Source: an uncultured Aquimarina sp.
GTDB taxonomy: Bacteria > Bacteroidota > Bacteroidia > Flavobacteriales > Flavobacteriaceae
Assembly (NCBI GenBank): GCA_947498785.1
Contig: CANMLS010000041.1
Coordinates: forward strand, 1-44,384
DNA: 44,384 nt
Direction: 5' to 3'
Under the pieces are notes generated by a model. The model worked only from the letters and a program-made list of their open reading frames with translations. It made no database searches and was not told where the DNA came from. This document shows, in pieces, positions 33,680-41,288 of this stretch. The translations under genes and the position numbers were made by a program. How positions within the stretch are numbered: position 1 is the first letter of the stretch; every line of letters begins with the position of its first letter.

Positions 33680-33925
33680 TTATTCTGCGTTCATTTCGTT
33701 TCTTATCTTTTTTGGAAGTTTTGCAACCACTAAATTATAAGAAATGTCCAACCATTCATAAAGTTCCTTGTCTGAAATTGTTCCATTCATTTCAACTCTG
33801 CACCAATGTTTTTTGCTAAAATACGATAGCTCTTGAAGAGCGGAAAACAAAGTGCGAAATTCATCTATGGTTTCGGGTTTACATTTAATACTGAAACTTG
33901 CAAAAGTGGTTATGTCTATACCCAT
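33680..33925 (-). CDS. MmcQ/YjbR family protein, 5'-truncated
   Basis: The 81 residues match the C-terminal two thirds of MmcQ/YjbR proteins: ASFSIKCKPETIDEFRTLF, then KKHWCRVEMNGTISDKELYEWLDISYNLVVAKLPKKIR. Family members are about 115 residues and begin with a helix pair that is missing here. The frame now starts just after a recurring intergenic repeat (33926 on), so the repeat or its recombination probably removed the first 30-40 codons. The current ATG (MGIDITT) may still be used, but the protein is likely non-functional. Confidence 0.75.
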   Translation of the reverse strand: MGIDITTFASFSIKCKPETIDEFRTLFSALQELSYFSKKHWCRVEMNGTISDKELYEWLDISYNLVVAKLPKKIRNEMNAE

Positions 33926-34045
33926 ATCACATATAGAATGTAAAGTATAATGGGGTATTATTGGATATTGTATTTTTATAACCTAAGACTTCTGAAAGGT
34001 CTTTACATAAGATGCATTGTTATGTGTATGCTTTTTCGCTCCCTT
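33926..34045 (-). repeat. Recurring intergenic unit with core
   Basis: This gap matches the right parts of the units at 34.73-34.92, 37.45-37.63 and 28.89-29.00 kb: CACATATAGAATG, TATTGTATTTTTATAACC, AAGACTT, then the core CTTTACATAAGATGCATTG with TTATGTG (34001-34027). It separates the YjbR-like and PPOX genes. Confidence 0.65.
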
Positions 34046-34498
34046 TTAAATTCCGTATGCTTTTTTCGCACTTTCAATTTGTTGTTTTTCTGTTGTTTCA
34101 GGATATAGAACATATTTAGGAGCAATTATTGTTTTAACTTCTCCAATATTAATTTTTGTTATAGTTACAAATGGAAATTTCCCTCCAGTCATTTTTATCA
34201 ATATTTTTTCCATTTCAGAGAATTCAGAGTCATTTTTTTCAATAATTTCTCCTTTCCCTTTTATTTGAAACCCTTTCTGTATAAGAATATCAATAAAACT
34301 AATGCAAACATTTGGGTTCTGCTTAATGTTCCGAACACTTTTGGGCGAAGCAATATTTGCAATAATTATTTTGTCAGTTCCGTAATAATTAAAAATTTCT
34401 TTTGGAGAAACATTCGGAACACTGTCTGTCGAAACAGTTGCAAGCCAACATAGAACACTTTTGTCTATATATTCTTTAATTTCTGTTGTTAACTTCAT
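34046..34498 (-). CDS. Pyridoxamine 5'-phosphate oxidase-like FMN protein
   Basis: The 150-residue protein has the split-barrel FMN-binding pattern: CWLATVSTDSVPNVSPKEIFNYYGTDKIIIANIASPKSVRNIKQNPNVCISFID and FQIKGKGEIIE. The family reduces flavin- or F420-linked substrates or oxidises pyridoxamine phosphate; at this size a small general flavin reductase is likely. It is cytosolic and stands as a single-gene module between recurring repeats. Confidence 0.88.
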   Translation of the reverse strand: MKLTTEIKEYIDKSVLCWLATVSTDSVPNVSPKEIFNYYGTDKIIIANIASPKSVRNIKQNPNVCISFIDILIQKGFQIKGKGEIIEKNDSEFSEMEKILIKMTGGKFPFVTITKINIGEVKTIIAPKYVLYPETTEKQQIESAKKAYGI

Positions 34499-34511
34499 TA
34501 TTTTTAGTTAC

Positions 34512-34915
34512 TGCCAACACCAATACATAGTTATCATAGTAACTATATATATCTTATGTGAGGAGCTAATGTAGTAAATCTTTTAAGTTTTTTTATAGGG
34601 ACGTGAGTATAAGTTTTCGGTTGTTTTGCTGGGGTTGTGACCTATAAAACTTTAATGTATCATAAATCTATTTCTTCTAATAAATGAGTAGTAAAACTAT
34701 GTCTTAACATATGCTGGTGGATGATTAGATATCATACCACATATAGTATGCAGAATTATAATGAGCTATTGTTGGAATATTGGCAACGCTTTAATGGCGT
34801 TGCCAACAATCCAGCACTATAAAATCATTAATATGAGATAATTAAAATATTAAAATATTGTATTTATAACCTAAGACTTGAGAAAGAGCTTTACATAGGA
34901 TACGGTGTTAGAATC
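34512..34915 (-). repeat. Direct repeat copy 1 with recombinase relic
   Basis: About 404 bases are repeated at 37052-37629. The left end is TGCCAACACCAATACATAG and the right end is the core CTTTACATAGGATACGGTG with TTAGAATC (34889-34915). Inside lie the tyrosine-recombinase relic and a hairpin TTGGCAACGC/GCGTTGCCAA (34780-34789 and 34797-34806). The SDR-tautomerase-AraC module lies between the two copies. Confidence 0.75.
34544..34730 (-). pseudogene. Tyrosine recombinase C-terminal relic, copy 1
   Basis: On the minus strand: HQHMLRHSFTTHLLEEIDL, then a stop, YIKVL, a stop, and TPAKQPKTYTHVPIKKLKRF to a stop at 34544. This is the HxLRHSFATHLLExGxDLRYIQxLLGHxxxxTTxIYTHV end of XerC/IntI-type integrases, including the catalytic Arg and the Tyr of YTHV. 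Only about 60 codons remain. The 5' part of the gene is absent. Confidence 0.75.
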
Positions 34916-35006
34916 GCTTATTTTAAAGCTTATTTTTTGAAATTAAAGGCTTGTGCAACGGTTACAGGATTTTTCATTCCGTCATTTATTTTTGTTCGAT
35001 TAAGCT

Positions 35007-35927
35007 CTAATTAAAGCTAGCTCTAAAATCTAAAGGCGTTTGGTTAGTTTTGCTCTTGAATAACTTGTTGAATGACTGAACGTGTTCAAAACCCAATTCG
35101 TAAGCAATTTCACTCACTGTTAATTTTGTAGTTGAAAGTTTTTCTTTGGCTTTTTCAATTAACTTTTGTTGAATGTGTTGGCGAGTGTTTAAGCCAGTCA
35201 ATGATTTTAATAATCCACTCAAATAATTAGGTGAAACATTCAAAGCTCCAGCTAAATATTTGACAGTAGGTAATCCTTTGTTCATTGAATCATTATTACT
35301 GAAATACTCGTTAAGCAATTCTTCTAATTGACCCAAGATTTGATGATTACTTTTCTTTCGAGTAATAAACTGCCTATTATAAAATCGTTCGGCATAGTTT
35401 AGTAATGTTTCTATGTGAGATATAATTATCTTTTGGCTATATCCGTCAATATTGGCATCTATTTCATTATTGATATTTTGAAAAATTGAATCAATGATTT
35501 GTTCTTCTTTTTCCGATAAGAACAAGGCTTCACTAATCGCATAATTGAAAAATTCATAGTCTTTGATTGTTTTTGTCAAAGAGGTGTTCCAAATAAAATT
35601 TTTGTGTATAAACAAGAGCCAGCCACTACGGTTGCTGTTGGTCGTTTCGTTTTCAACAACAATATTCAAAATTTGATTTGGTGCAAGAAAAGACATTAAG
35701 CCTTCGTCAAAATCGTATTCTTGCTGTCCATATATTAATTTAACATCCAAGTCTTTTTTCATTGCTATGGAATAGAAATTATGTAGCCAATTGATGTTAT
35801 TGTCTTCGGGTGAATCTGTTATTTGAGAATAATCTAATAAGCTTATAAGTGGGTGCTTGGGTTTCTCCAAGCACCTTAACTTATGATATTCTGAAATAGT
35901 ATCTATTTTTTTGATTTGATTTGCCAT
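35007..35927 (-). CDS. AraC family transcriptional regulator
   Basis: The 306-residue protein has a C-terminal AraC DNA-binding domain with two helix-turn-helix motifs (TVKYLAGALNVSPNYLSGLLKSLTGLNTRQHIQ and TVSEIAYELGFEHVQSFNKLFKSKTNQTPLDFR). The N-terminal part (about 20-130) looks like a cupin-type sensor. It is the last gene of an operon with a tautomerase (46 bases upstream) and an SDR, probably regulating them. The operon is framed by the 0.4-kb direct repeats. Confidence 0.9.
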   Translation of the reverse strand: MANQIKKIDTISEYHKLRCLEKPKHPLISLLDYSQITDSPEDNNINWLHNFYSIAMKKDLDVKLIYGQQEYDFDEGLMSFLAPNQILNIVVENETTNSNRSGWLLFIHKNFIWNTSLTKTIKDYEFFNYAISEALFLSEKEEQIIDSIFQNINNEIDANIDGYSQKIIISHIETLLNYAERFYNRQFITRKKSNHQILGQLEELLNEYFSNNDSMNKGLPTVKYLAGALNVSPNYLSGLLKSLTGLNTRQHIQQKLIEKAKEKLSTTKLTVSEIAYELGFEHVQSFNKLFKSKTNQTPLDFRASFN

Positions 35928-35973
35928 TGCTCTTTCTACTAAAACAAATTTATGAAATTGATTTTTAGGTTAT

Positions 35974-36171
35974 TTACATAAGTGTGTTTTTGATTTCCGT
36001 TACTGTTTGCCCACCAACGGCATAGTTATCGTCTCCAATAATATTAATAATAACGTGTATAAACTCTTTCGGAATTTGTGTAGCTAATTGAACGCTTGTT
36101 GTTACGGCTTTAATTAATTCATCTTTTACTTCTTCATTTAATGAAGCGGTCGTGATTTTTACAGAAGGCAT
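35974..36171 (-). CDS. 4-oxalocrotonate tautomerase family protein
   Basis: At 65 residues it has the size of a 4-OT subunit. Pro follows the initiator Met (MPSVKIT), which gives the N-terminal catalytic proline after Met removal. The pattern LIKAVTTSVQLATQIPKEFIHVIINIIGDDNYAVGG is typical of the family (hexamers that catalyse enol-keto tautomerisation). It lies 11 bases after the SDR gene. The pair could act in turn on one carbonyl substrate, which is inference. Confidence 0.88.
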   Translation of the reverse strand: MPSVKITTASLNEEVKDELIKAVTTSVQLATQIPKEFIHVIINIIGDDNYAVGGQTVTEIKNTLM

Positions 36172-36182
36172 AGTTTTATATT

Positions 36183-36941
36183 TTAAAGGTTATAACCTCC
36201 AGAAATTTCGATGCGTTGTCCGTTTATCCACTTTGCATCATCTGTACATAAGAAGGCTACCACACTACCAATATCATGAGGAAGACCAACACGTCCAAGA
36301 GCAGTATGTGAAGCAAGTTGTGTATTCTTTTTTTTGTTATCTCTGACTGCTCCACCCATAATATCAGTTTCTATAGCACCTGGTGCAATAATGTTTGAAC
36401 GAATGCCTCTGCTACCTAATTCTTGAGCTTGGTATCTGGTTAAAGTTTCCATAGCTCCCTTCATAGCTGCATAGGTTGAAAACCCTGATGTTGAGAAACG
36501 AGTCAACCCAGAAGAAACATTGATGATACTACCATTGTCATTAATGTTTTTAAGCAATTTTTGCGTAAGGAAAAATGGCCCTTTGAAATGAACATTTATT
36601 AAATCATCGAATTGTTCTAAACTTGTATCTGCATAGGAGATGTAATAAATGAAACCACCATTATTGACAACATAGTCGAGTTTGTCAGTTCCAAAGTTTG
36701 AATTTAGCGAGTTTGTTAACGTAGAAACGAAGTCGTCAAGAGTTGAAATAAGAGTTACATCCAATTGCAGAGCAATAGCCTTTTGTCCAATAGTTTCAAT
36801 TTTCTTGATTACTTCGATGGTAGCTTCTTGATTGGAGTGATATGTAATCACTACATCCAGTCCTTTTTTTGCAAGGCTGATAACCATATCTCTACCAAGT
36901 CCTCTGCTACCACCTGTTACTAATGCGATTTTGTTTGACAT
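36183..36941 (-). CDS. Short-chain dehydrogenase/reductase (SDR)
   Basis: I choose ATG 36941 because the longer frame to 36998 adds 19 residues before MSNKIALVTGG. The resulting 252-residue enzyme has the NAD(P) motif TGGSRGLG (8-15), the structural NNGG, the catalytic INVSS and YAAMK (YxxxK), and a C-terminal GQRIEISGGYNL. It is close to the 3-oxoacyl-ACP reductase-like group. It heads the SDR-tautomerase-AraC operon. Confidence 0.92.
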   Translation of the reverse strand: MSNKIALVTGGSRGLGRDMVISLAKKGLDVVITYHSNQEATIEVIKKIETIGQKAIALQLDVTLISTLDDFVSTLTNSLNSNFGTDKLDYVVNNGGFIYYISYADTSLEQFDDLINVHFKGPFFLTQKLLKNINDNGSIINVSSGLTRFSTSGFSTYAAMKGAMETLTRYQAQELGSRGIRSNIIAPGAIETDIMGGAVRDNKKKNTQLASHTALGRVGLPHDIGSVVAFLCTDDAKWINGQRIEISGGYNL

Positions 36942-37083
36942 TTTTATTGTTTTTAAGTTTATAAATAATGAACAATACAAATATCCGTGGTCAATCAATG
37001 GTATGTTTATCCTAATCTATTGTTGTTTTATCCGAAACATAGATTTCATCTTGTGCCTAACACCAATACATAGTTACCATGGT

Positions 37084-37445
37084 AACTATATATATCTCAT
37101 GTAAGGAACTAATGTAGTAAATCTTTTAAGTTTTTTTATAGCGAGGTGAGTATAAGTCTTCAGTTGGTTTGCTGGGGTTGTATCCTAATAAAACTTTAAC
37201 CCGTTTTATGTATTAGAACTTCGTGATGAAGCTTTGAAATGCCATAAATACCGATGTTTTCTTAACTTCTGTATAGCACCGTTATGGTGAAATTAAAAAA
37301 TATAGTGAAGCGCCAGTATTTGCAGTAGTTCAAAGATGTAATAGATTTTTTAATGCATGATGAGGGTTTAATGTATCGTTAATCTATTTCTTCTCCTAAT
37401 AAATGAGTAGCAAAACTATGTCTTAACATATGCTGGTGGATGATT
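37084..37445 (-). pseudogene. Tyrosine recombinase C-terminal relic, copy 2
   Basis: The minus strand reads HQHMLRHSFATHLLGEEID, a stop, RYIK, and then, beyond the inserted element, the C-terminal end with a TYTHV-like stretch up to a stop near 37084. It is the same relic as at 34544-34730, interrupted by the MITE-like insertion. The HMLRHSFATHL block is intact in this copy. Confidence 0.75.
37200..37366. mobile_element. 167-bp MITE-like insertion
   Basis: The element begins CCCGTTTTATGTATTAG and ends AATGCATGATGAGGG, which are imperfect inverted ends (CCC-N5-ATGYATTA). It is flanked by TTTAA on both sides (37195-37199 and 37367-37371), and the homologous site at 34651-34655 has one TTTAA and no insert. 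It has no coding capacity, so it must have been moved in trans. A diverged relative lies at about 10052-10215. Confidence 0.7.
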
Positions 37446-37663
37446 AGATATCATGCCACATATAAGATGCAAAATTATAATGATCTATTGTTGGAATATT
37501 GACAACGCTTTAATGGCGTTGCCAACAATCCAGCACTATGAAATTATTAATATGAGATAATTAAAATATTGTATTTTTTATAACCTAAGACTTGAGAAAG
37601 AGCTTTACATAGAATACATTGTTGTATGCTGTTTATTATTTAATTAGAAGTGTCGTATTAAAC

Positions 37664-37981
37664 TTATAAATAATCCTCCCTTGGAGGGGTGAAAAAATCA
37701 ATTACTTCACCACCTTCAATAATTTCCAGAGTATGCATGGTATTACCAGGAATCGAATATGAATCGCCTTCTTGCAAAATTTCATCGTAGTCCCCAAATT
37801 TAAGCCTATATTTCCCTGATATAACATACCCACTTTGTTCGTGAGGATGCTGGTGATAAGGGACATTGTTTTCTGTTTTATATAACATTTTTGAAACCAT
37901 CGATTTTTCGCCTACAGCTAATAATTCAAATGTTACGCCTAAAAACTTTCTAGTCTTGGCGTCATTAGATTTTATGATCAT
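37664..37981 (-). CDS. Cupin domain protein
   Basis: The 105-residue protein is a single cupin barrel: NVPYHQHPHEQSGYVISGKYRLKFGDYDEILQEGDSYSIPGNTMHTLEII. It keeps the metal ligands of motif 1 (His-x-His-x4-Glu) and the His of motif 2 (NTMHTLEII). The function could be binding or simple catalysis; it is unknown. The upstream AraC-type regulator gene is 77 bases away on the same strand and may regulate it. Confidence 0.88.
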   Translation of the reverse strand: MIIKSNDAKTRKFLGVTFELLAVGEKSMVSKMLYKTENNVPYHQHPHEQSGYVISGKYRLKFGDYDEILQEGDSYSIPGNTMHTLEIIEGGEVIDFFTPPREDYL

Positions 37982-38058
37982 TTTGATTAATTTTAATTAA
38001 TATGATCCAAATGTATAAACTTGAATACCTTAATTCTTGTATAAAATGAGCATTAATA

Positions 38059-38892
38059 TTAAACAGCTTTCTTAAAAGCTGCAGGTGTAGTATGATTAAA
38101 CTTTTTAAAGAATCGATGAAAATGACTTTGATCTGTAAAACCAAGTTCATATGCAACTTGTGCAACAGAATTTTTCTCTGACAGTAGTTTTTTTGCCTCT
38201 ACAATTTTTAGGTTTATCAAGTACAAATGTGGAGAAATACCAACATACTTTTTAAAAGTTCTTAGTATTTGACTTGGGCTTTTTTTGGCAACTATACTCA
38301 ACTCACTTAAGGATATTTGCCGTTTGAAATTTACAGTTAAATAATCCAATAGAACCTTTAAATACTTAGGACTTGACTTTTCTTCAAATAATCTAAAACT
38401 ATGATCTAGCAATTCTTTTTTAAATAAGTCAATTACTAACATACTTATAAGAGACTCTTGGGTTAGAATATCTTGTGAACTAAAAAGATTAAAATGTGAC
38501 AAAAGGCAGTTCTTATAAAAACTCTGATCATAAGATACTTTTTTAGTAAAAAAAACATCATTCATCATTTTCTGATCTTCTCTATTTAGGATAGTTTTTA
38601 TTAAGCTAAGGGACACATAAAAAACTCTATATTCTAATAATTCATTAGCAAGTGACTTGCCAGAAGTGTGAATTTCACCTGGAGCTATTTTTATGATTGC
38701 TCCCTTTTTAGCTTTAATAGATTCATTCCTAAATTTAAACTCTCCAGCACCATTTGTTACCACAGCAAAAGAAACACCGTTGTGGTAGTGTTTATTGGAG
38801 GGGTTATGTAGGCTTTTTGAATTTACATAAGATAATTCAAGATTATCCAACCTATTAATGACTTTAACTTTAGCATTTGTATTGGAACTCAT
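38059..38892 (-). CDS. AraC family regulator with cupin sensor
   Basis: The 277-residue protein has an N-terminal AraC-type cupin sensor (HYHNGVSFAVVTNGAGEFKF, IKIAPGEIHTSGKS) and a C-terminal DNA-binding domain (SLSELSIVAKKSPSQILRTFKKYVGISPHLYLINLKIVEAKKLL and VAQVAYELGFTDQSHFHRFFKKFNHTTPAAFKKAV). It lies upstream of the cupin gene in the same direction. The ligand is unknown. It is bounded by a transposon-end relic on its 5' side. Confidence 0.9.
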   Translation of the reverse strand: MSSNTNAKVKVINRLDNLELSYVNSKSLHNPSNKHYHNGVSFAVVTNGAGEFKFRNESIKAKKGAIIKIAPGEIHTSGKSLANELLEYRVFYVSLSLIKTILNREDQKMMNDVFFTKKVSYDQSFYKNCLLSHFNLFSSQDILTQESLISMLVIDLFKKELLDHSFRLFEEKSSPKYLKVLLDYLTVNFKRQISLSELSIVAKKSPSQILRTFKKYVGISPHLYLINLKIVEAKKLLSEKNSVAQVAYELGFTDQSHFHRFFKKFNHTTPAAFKKAV

Positions 38893-38922
38893 AGTATCAA
38901 ATATTCATAGAGAGAGAGAGGG

Positions 38923-38970
38923 TTTACACAAGTTAAAGATTACGGTTTACACTAAATTAATTTCTATAAT
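38923..38970 (-). repeat. IS-end repeat, terminus only
   Basis: GGTTTACACAAGTTAAAG followed by a second GTTTACAC and AAATTAATTTCT matches the outer ends of copies A to C of the transposase-tail relic. The coding tail is missing. Confidence 0.6.
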
Positions 38971-39104
38971 ATCAAGTATTTTACACGTTGAGTTATTTTT
39001 TTAAGCAATTGACTTTTAGTGCTGATTTTATTTTGAATATATTAAAACAGTTTGAGTCTATCAAAAATAGTAGTTGTGCAACGGTTACTTGTATTGCAAA
39101 TTAT

Positions 39105-39875
39105 CTATTCAGGTCGAATTAGAAATTTTTTAAAATAAAGTCTCATCTCATTACCTATCGGGTCTTTAATAATTTCTGCTGCTGCATCTCCAGCAATATA
39201 AACCCCTAATTTGTTATCATGAATGCCATATACTCTTTGAGCAAAACTAGAATAGAAATTAAAGTAGAAAAGTACACTATCAGTACCATAAACGTCAATT
39301 TTATTTTCCTTAGAAAGGAAAAAATCTGCTGGAGGTATTAGGGTTTTTACACCGTATTCTTCAACTTCTATGTTTTCATCATAAAATAGAAAATCATTAG
39401 CTTTATTACCATCTGTTAAACGATGATAGCTGGTTTGATCTTCATCCAATCCTATAAGCGCAAAAAAAGCGAGTTTGATTTCTTCATATTCTTGTTTATA
39501 AATATCATTATAAGAAATTTTTTCTGGGCTAATATTGAATTCACTCCAATCAATATTGATGTCTTCAACATCAATTTCAGACCAGGCTTCCTTCGGATTT
39601 ACATAGCGAAGTTCAAATCCATCAAAACATCGATAAAAAGACAAGAATTCTGGATCGATATCCACATTAAAAACCTCTTTAAAACGAGTCTCCAATGCTT
39701 TAGCTTTTTCTTCAGATCCTTGAGGGATGTATAGATGAGTTAGGATTTTATTAGGATTAGAAATTATATTCTTAATTTTATCGTAAGTGCTAATCCCTAA
39801 ATTTTCTAATTTAGTTTCTTTTGTGCCTTTGCAGTCTTTAAGATATTCAATCCTGTTTAATATTTCTTCTTTCAT
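39105..39875 (-). CDS. SMI1/KNR4 (SUKH)-like protein
   Basis: The 256-residue cytosolic protein is acidic and contains a SUKH-like segment: LETRFKEVFNVDIDPEFLSFYRCFDGFELRYVNPKEAW (about 62-100) and a later FFALIGLDEDQTSYH, FLFYDENIEVEEYG, FYFNFYSSFAQRVYG pattern. SUKH proteins are often immunity partners of polymorphic toxins, but no toxin is adjacent. Assignment is moderate. It is a single-gene module between IS-end repeats. Other possibility: an unrelated YrhA-like protein. Confidence 0.6.
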   Translation of the reverse strand: MKEEILNRIEYLKDCKGTKETKLENLGISTYDKIKNIISNPNKILTHLYIPQGSEEKAKALETRFKEVFNVDIDPEFLSFYRCFDGFELRYVNPKEAWSEIDVEDINIDWSEFNISPEKISYNDIYKQEYEEIKLAFFALIGLDEDQTSYHRLTDGNKANDFLFYDENIEVEEYGVKTLIPPADFFLSKENKIDVYGTDSVLFYFNFYSSFAQRVYGIHDNKLGVYIAGDAAAEIIKDPIGNEMRLYFKKFLIRPE

Positions 39876-39892
39876 TTTTGCTAATAAATAGA

Positions 39893-40139
39893 GATTGTTT
39901 ATACTAATTAAAGATTAAGGTTTAGACCAAATTAATTTATAACCTTGTTGATGGTTATTTATTTCTAAGATGCTTTTCATCAAAGAAACCTAAAAGTACA
40001 TTTCTATAAAAGGCTTTCCAAATGCCCTTGCCAATATCTTCAATAGCGATGTGTTTTTCTCTTAAAACCACCGCCGACAGATATGTCCAATAATAAGACC
40101 TGGGAAAGGACTTTATATAGGAGTCATTGTTGTATGGCG
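39893..40139 (-). mobile_element. DDE transposase tail relic, copy C, with recurring core
   Basis: The minus strand repeats the tail of copy B (IAIEDIG, WKAFYRNVLLGFFDEKH-like) and the IS end, and then at the right meets the core CTTTATATAGGAGTCATTG with TTGTATGG (40111-40139). It fills the gap between the SUKH-like gene and the FMN-like protein gene. Confidence 0.65.
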
Positions 40140-40177
40140 TTTTTTCTTGAAATTTTATTTAGAATTACTAAAACTTT

Positions 40178-41275
40178 TCAAAGTTTGTTTTTCCACTTTT
40201 GGTAGAATTCATTTACTTGATGTTCCTGCGGTTTAGATAACTTTTGTTCATTTAAAAACCAATATACTCGACGAGCAATCAAAAAATCCTTGCTATTCAG
40301 CAGAGGCAGTAACTGGGGAATTATTTCTGTTGTTACTCCTTTTTCTGTTATTAAAATTTTTAGTAATAAATCAATTTCTTGATAAGTCAATTTTGGTATT
40401 ATTACGTTTAATTTATTGAAAAATTGAGGATGTAGATTTTGTTCTGTTTGTAAAATGGCATTAAAGCATAATAGGCGATTGCTTGTATTAACCGAAAAAA
40501 TTAATCGCTGCATGATATCAAGATAAATCTGATTTGGAGCGATCTCCCAATAGGGTAAACTTGATTTCAATAGCATTGGACTTACTTCAATGGCTTTTAG
40601 AATTGCATCAACTGTTTTTTCTGAAAAATCTTTTCTTTTTATTAACTGATCAATTGCAAGGTGTTGATAATCATTTTTTTGTAGTAAACTTTGTAATTCT
40701 GATTTAGAATATGATTTACCCGTAATATCTCGTATGATTTGTTTGGTTTCACCATGTGTCCAATGCCAAAGTGAGTAACATGTCCAAACTGCCCCTTGAA
40801 CATAAGCTGATTTTTCTATCAAGATTGTTGCACCGCTCATTGCATCTACACCTTCACCACCAACTGTACCTACAATTTCACTTTTATAAACATCTTTTAA
40901 GGGAGAATCCTCGTCTTTTAAAATGATATTTAATTTGTTGTAATCAAAACTTGAAAAATATTCTCCTTCTGCTTTTTCCAGTTCTACATTGTCAGGTAAT
41001 TCAAGCCTATTATATCGCCCTAATTTGTCCCAATAAATTCGCACTACATCTATTCGACATTGCTGATCTCCACAAACCACCGATTCAACATCCATATAAA
41101 ATTCTTGTGGTTTACCTTCTTCATCTTGTATTTCTAGTAATGTACATTCTGTAGGTTCTGTTAAACTAATACCTTTATGTAAGACTTTAATTTGGTGTTT
41201 TATTTCATTAGTAGAAGATACACTCAAAACAAAGCACAGGTTGATTAGAGCTATTATGTTAAAAAACTTTATCAT
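40178..41275 (-). CDS. Exported FMN_bind-like/helical-repeat protein of unknown function
   Basis: The 365-residue protein has a signal peptide (about 1-20). The N-terminal half has VVCGDQQCRIDVVRIYWDKLGRYNRLELP and EIVGTVGGEGVDAMSGATILIEKSAYVQGAVWTCYSLWHWTHGE. The DAMSGAT motif (about residue 144) resembles the site where FMN is attached in FMN_bind proteins. The rest (about 185-360) looks like helical repeats. The function is unknown; it lies 12 bases after the FAD oxidoreductase gene, so a shared redox role outside the cytosol is likely. Confidence 0.65.
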   Translation of the reverse strand: MIKFFNIIALINLCFVLSVSSTNEIKHQIKVLHKGISLTEPTECTLLEIQDEEGKPQEFYMDVESVVCGDQQCRIDVVRIYWDKLGRYNRLELPDNVELEKAEGEYFSSFDYNKLNIILKDEDSPLKDVYKSEIVGTVGGEGVDAMSGATILIEKSAYVQGAVWTCYSLWHWTHGETKQIIRDITGKSYSKSELQSLLQKNDYQHLAIDQLIKRKDFSEKTVDAILKAIEVSPMLLKSSLPYWEIAPNQIYLDIMQRLIFSVNTSNRLLCFNAILQTEQNLHPQFFNKLNVIIPKLTYQEIDLLLKILITEKGVTTEIIPQLLPLLNSKDFLIARRVYWFLNEQKLSKPQEHQVNEFYQKWKNKL

Positions 41276-41288
41276 TTTTTAAGACTTT

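Larger units (their letters stand above)
37052..37629 (-). repeat. Direct repeat copy 2 with MITE insertion
   Basis: The copy matches 34512-34915 but is longer because a 167-bp element entered it. Its left end holds GCCTAAC (37053-37059, an exact RYYYAAC box) and a perfect 20-bp palindrome ATAGTTACCATGGTAACTAT (37068-37087). The hairpin arms TTGACAACGC and GCGTTGCCAA lie at 37499-37508 and 37516-37525. It ends with the core CTTTACATAGAATACATTG and TTGTATGC (37603-37629), 35 bases from the cupin gene stop. Confidence 0.75.

Noticed and set aside
34560..34745. Calling the tyrosine recombinase relic an integron integrase (IntI)
   Set aside because: Only the general C-terminal motif remains; the IntI-specific insertion lies outside the preserved part, so the subtype cannot be set.
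34780..34806. TTGGCAACGC/GCGTTGCCAA hairpin as a terminator
   Set aside because: There is no T tract and it recurs inside the 0.4-kb repeat, away from a gene stop, so a repeat-internal stem is the better reading.
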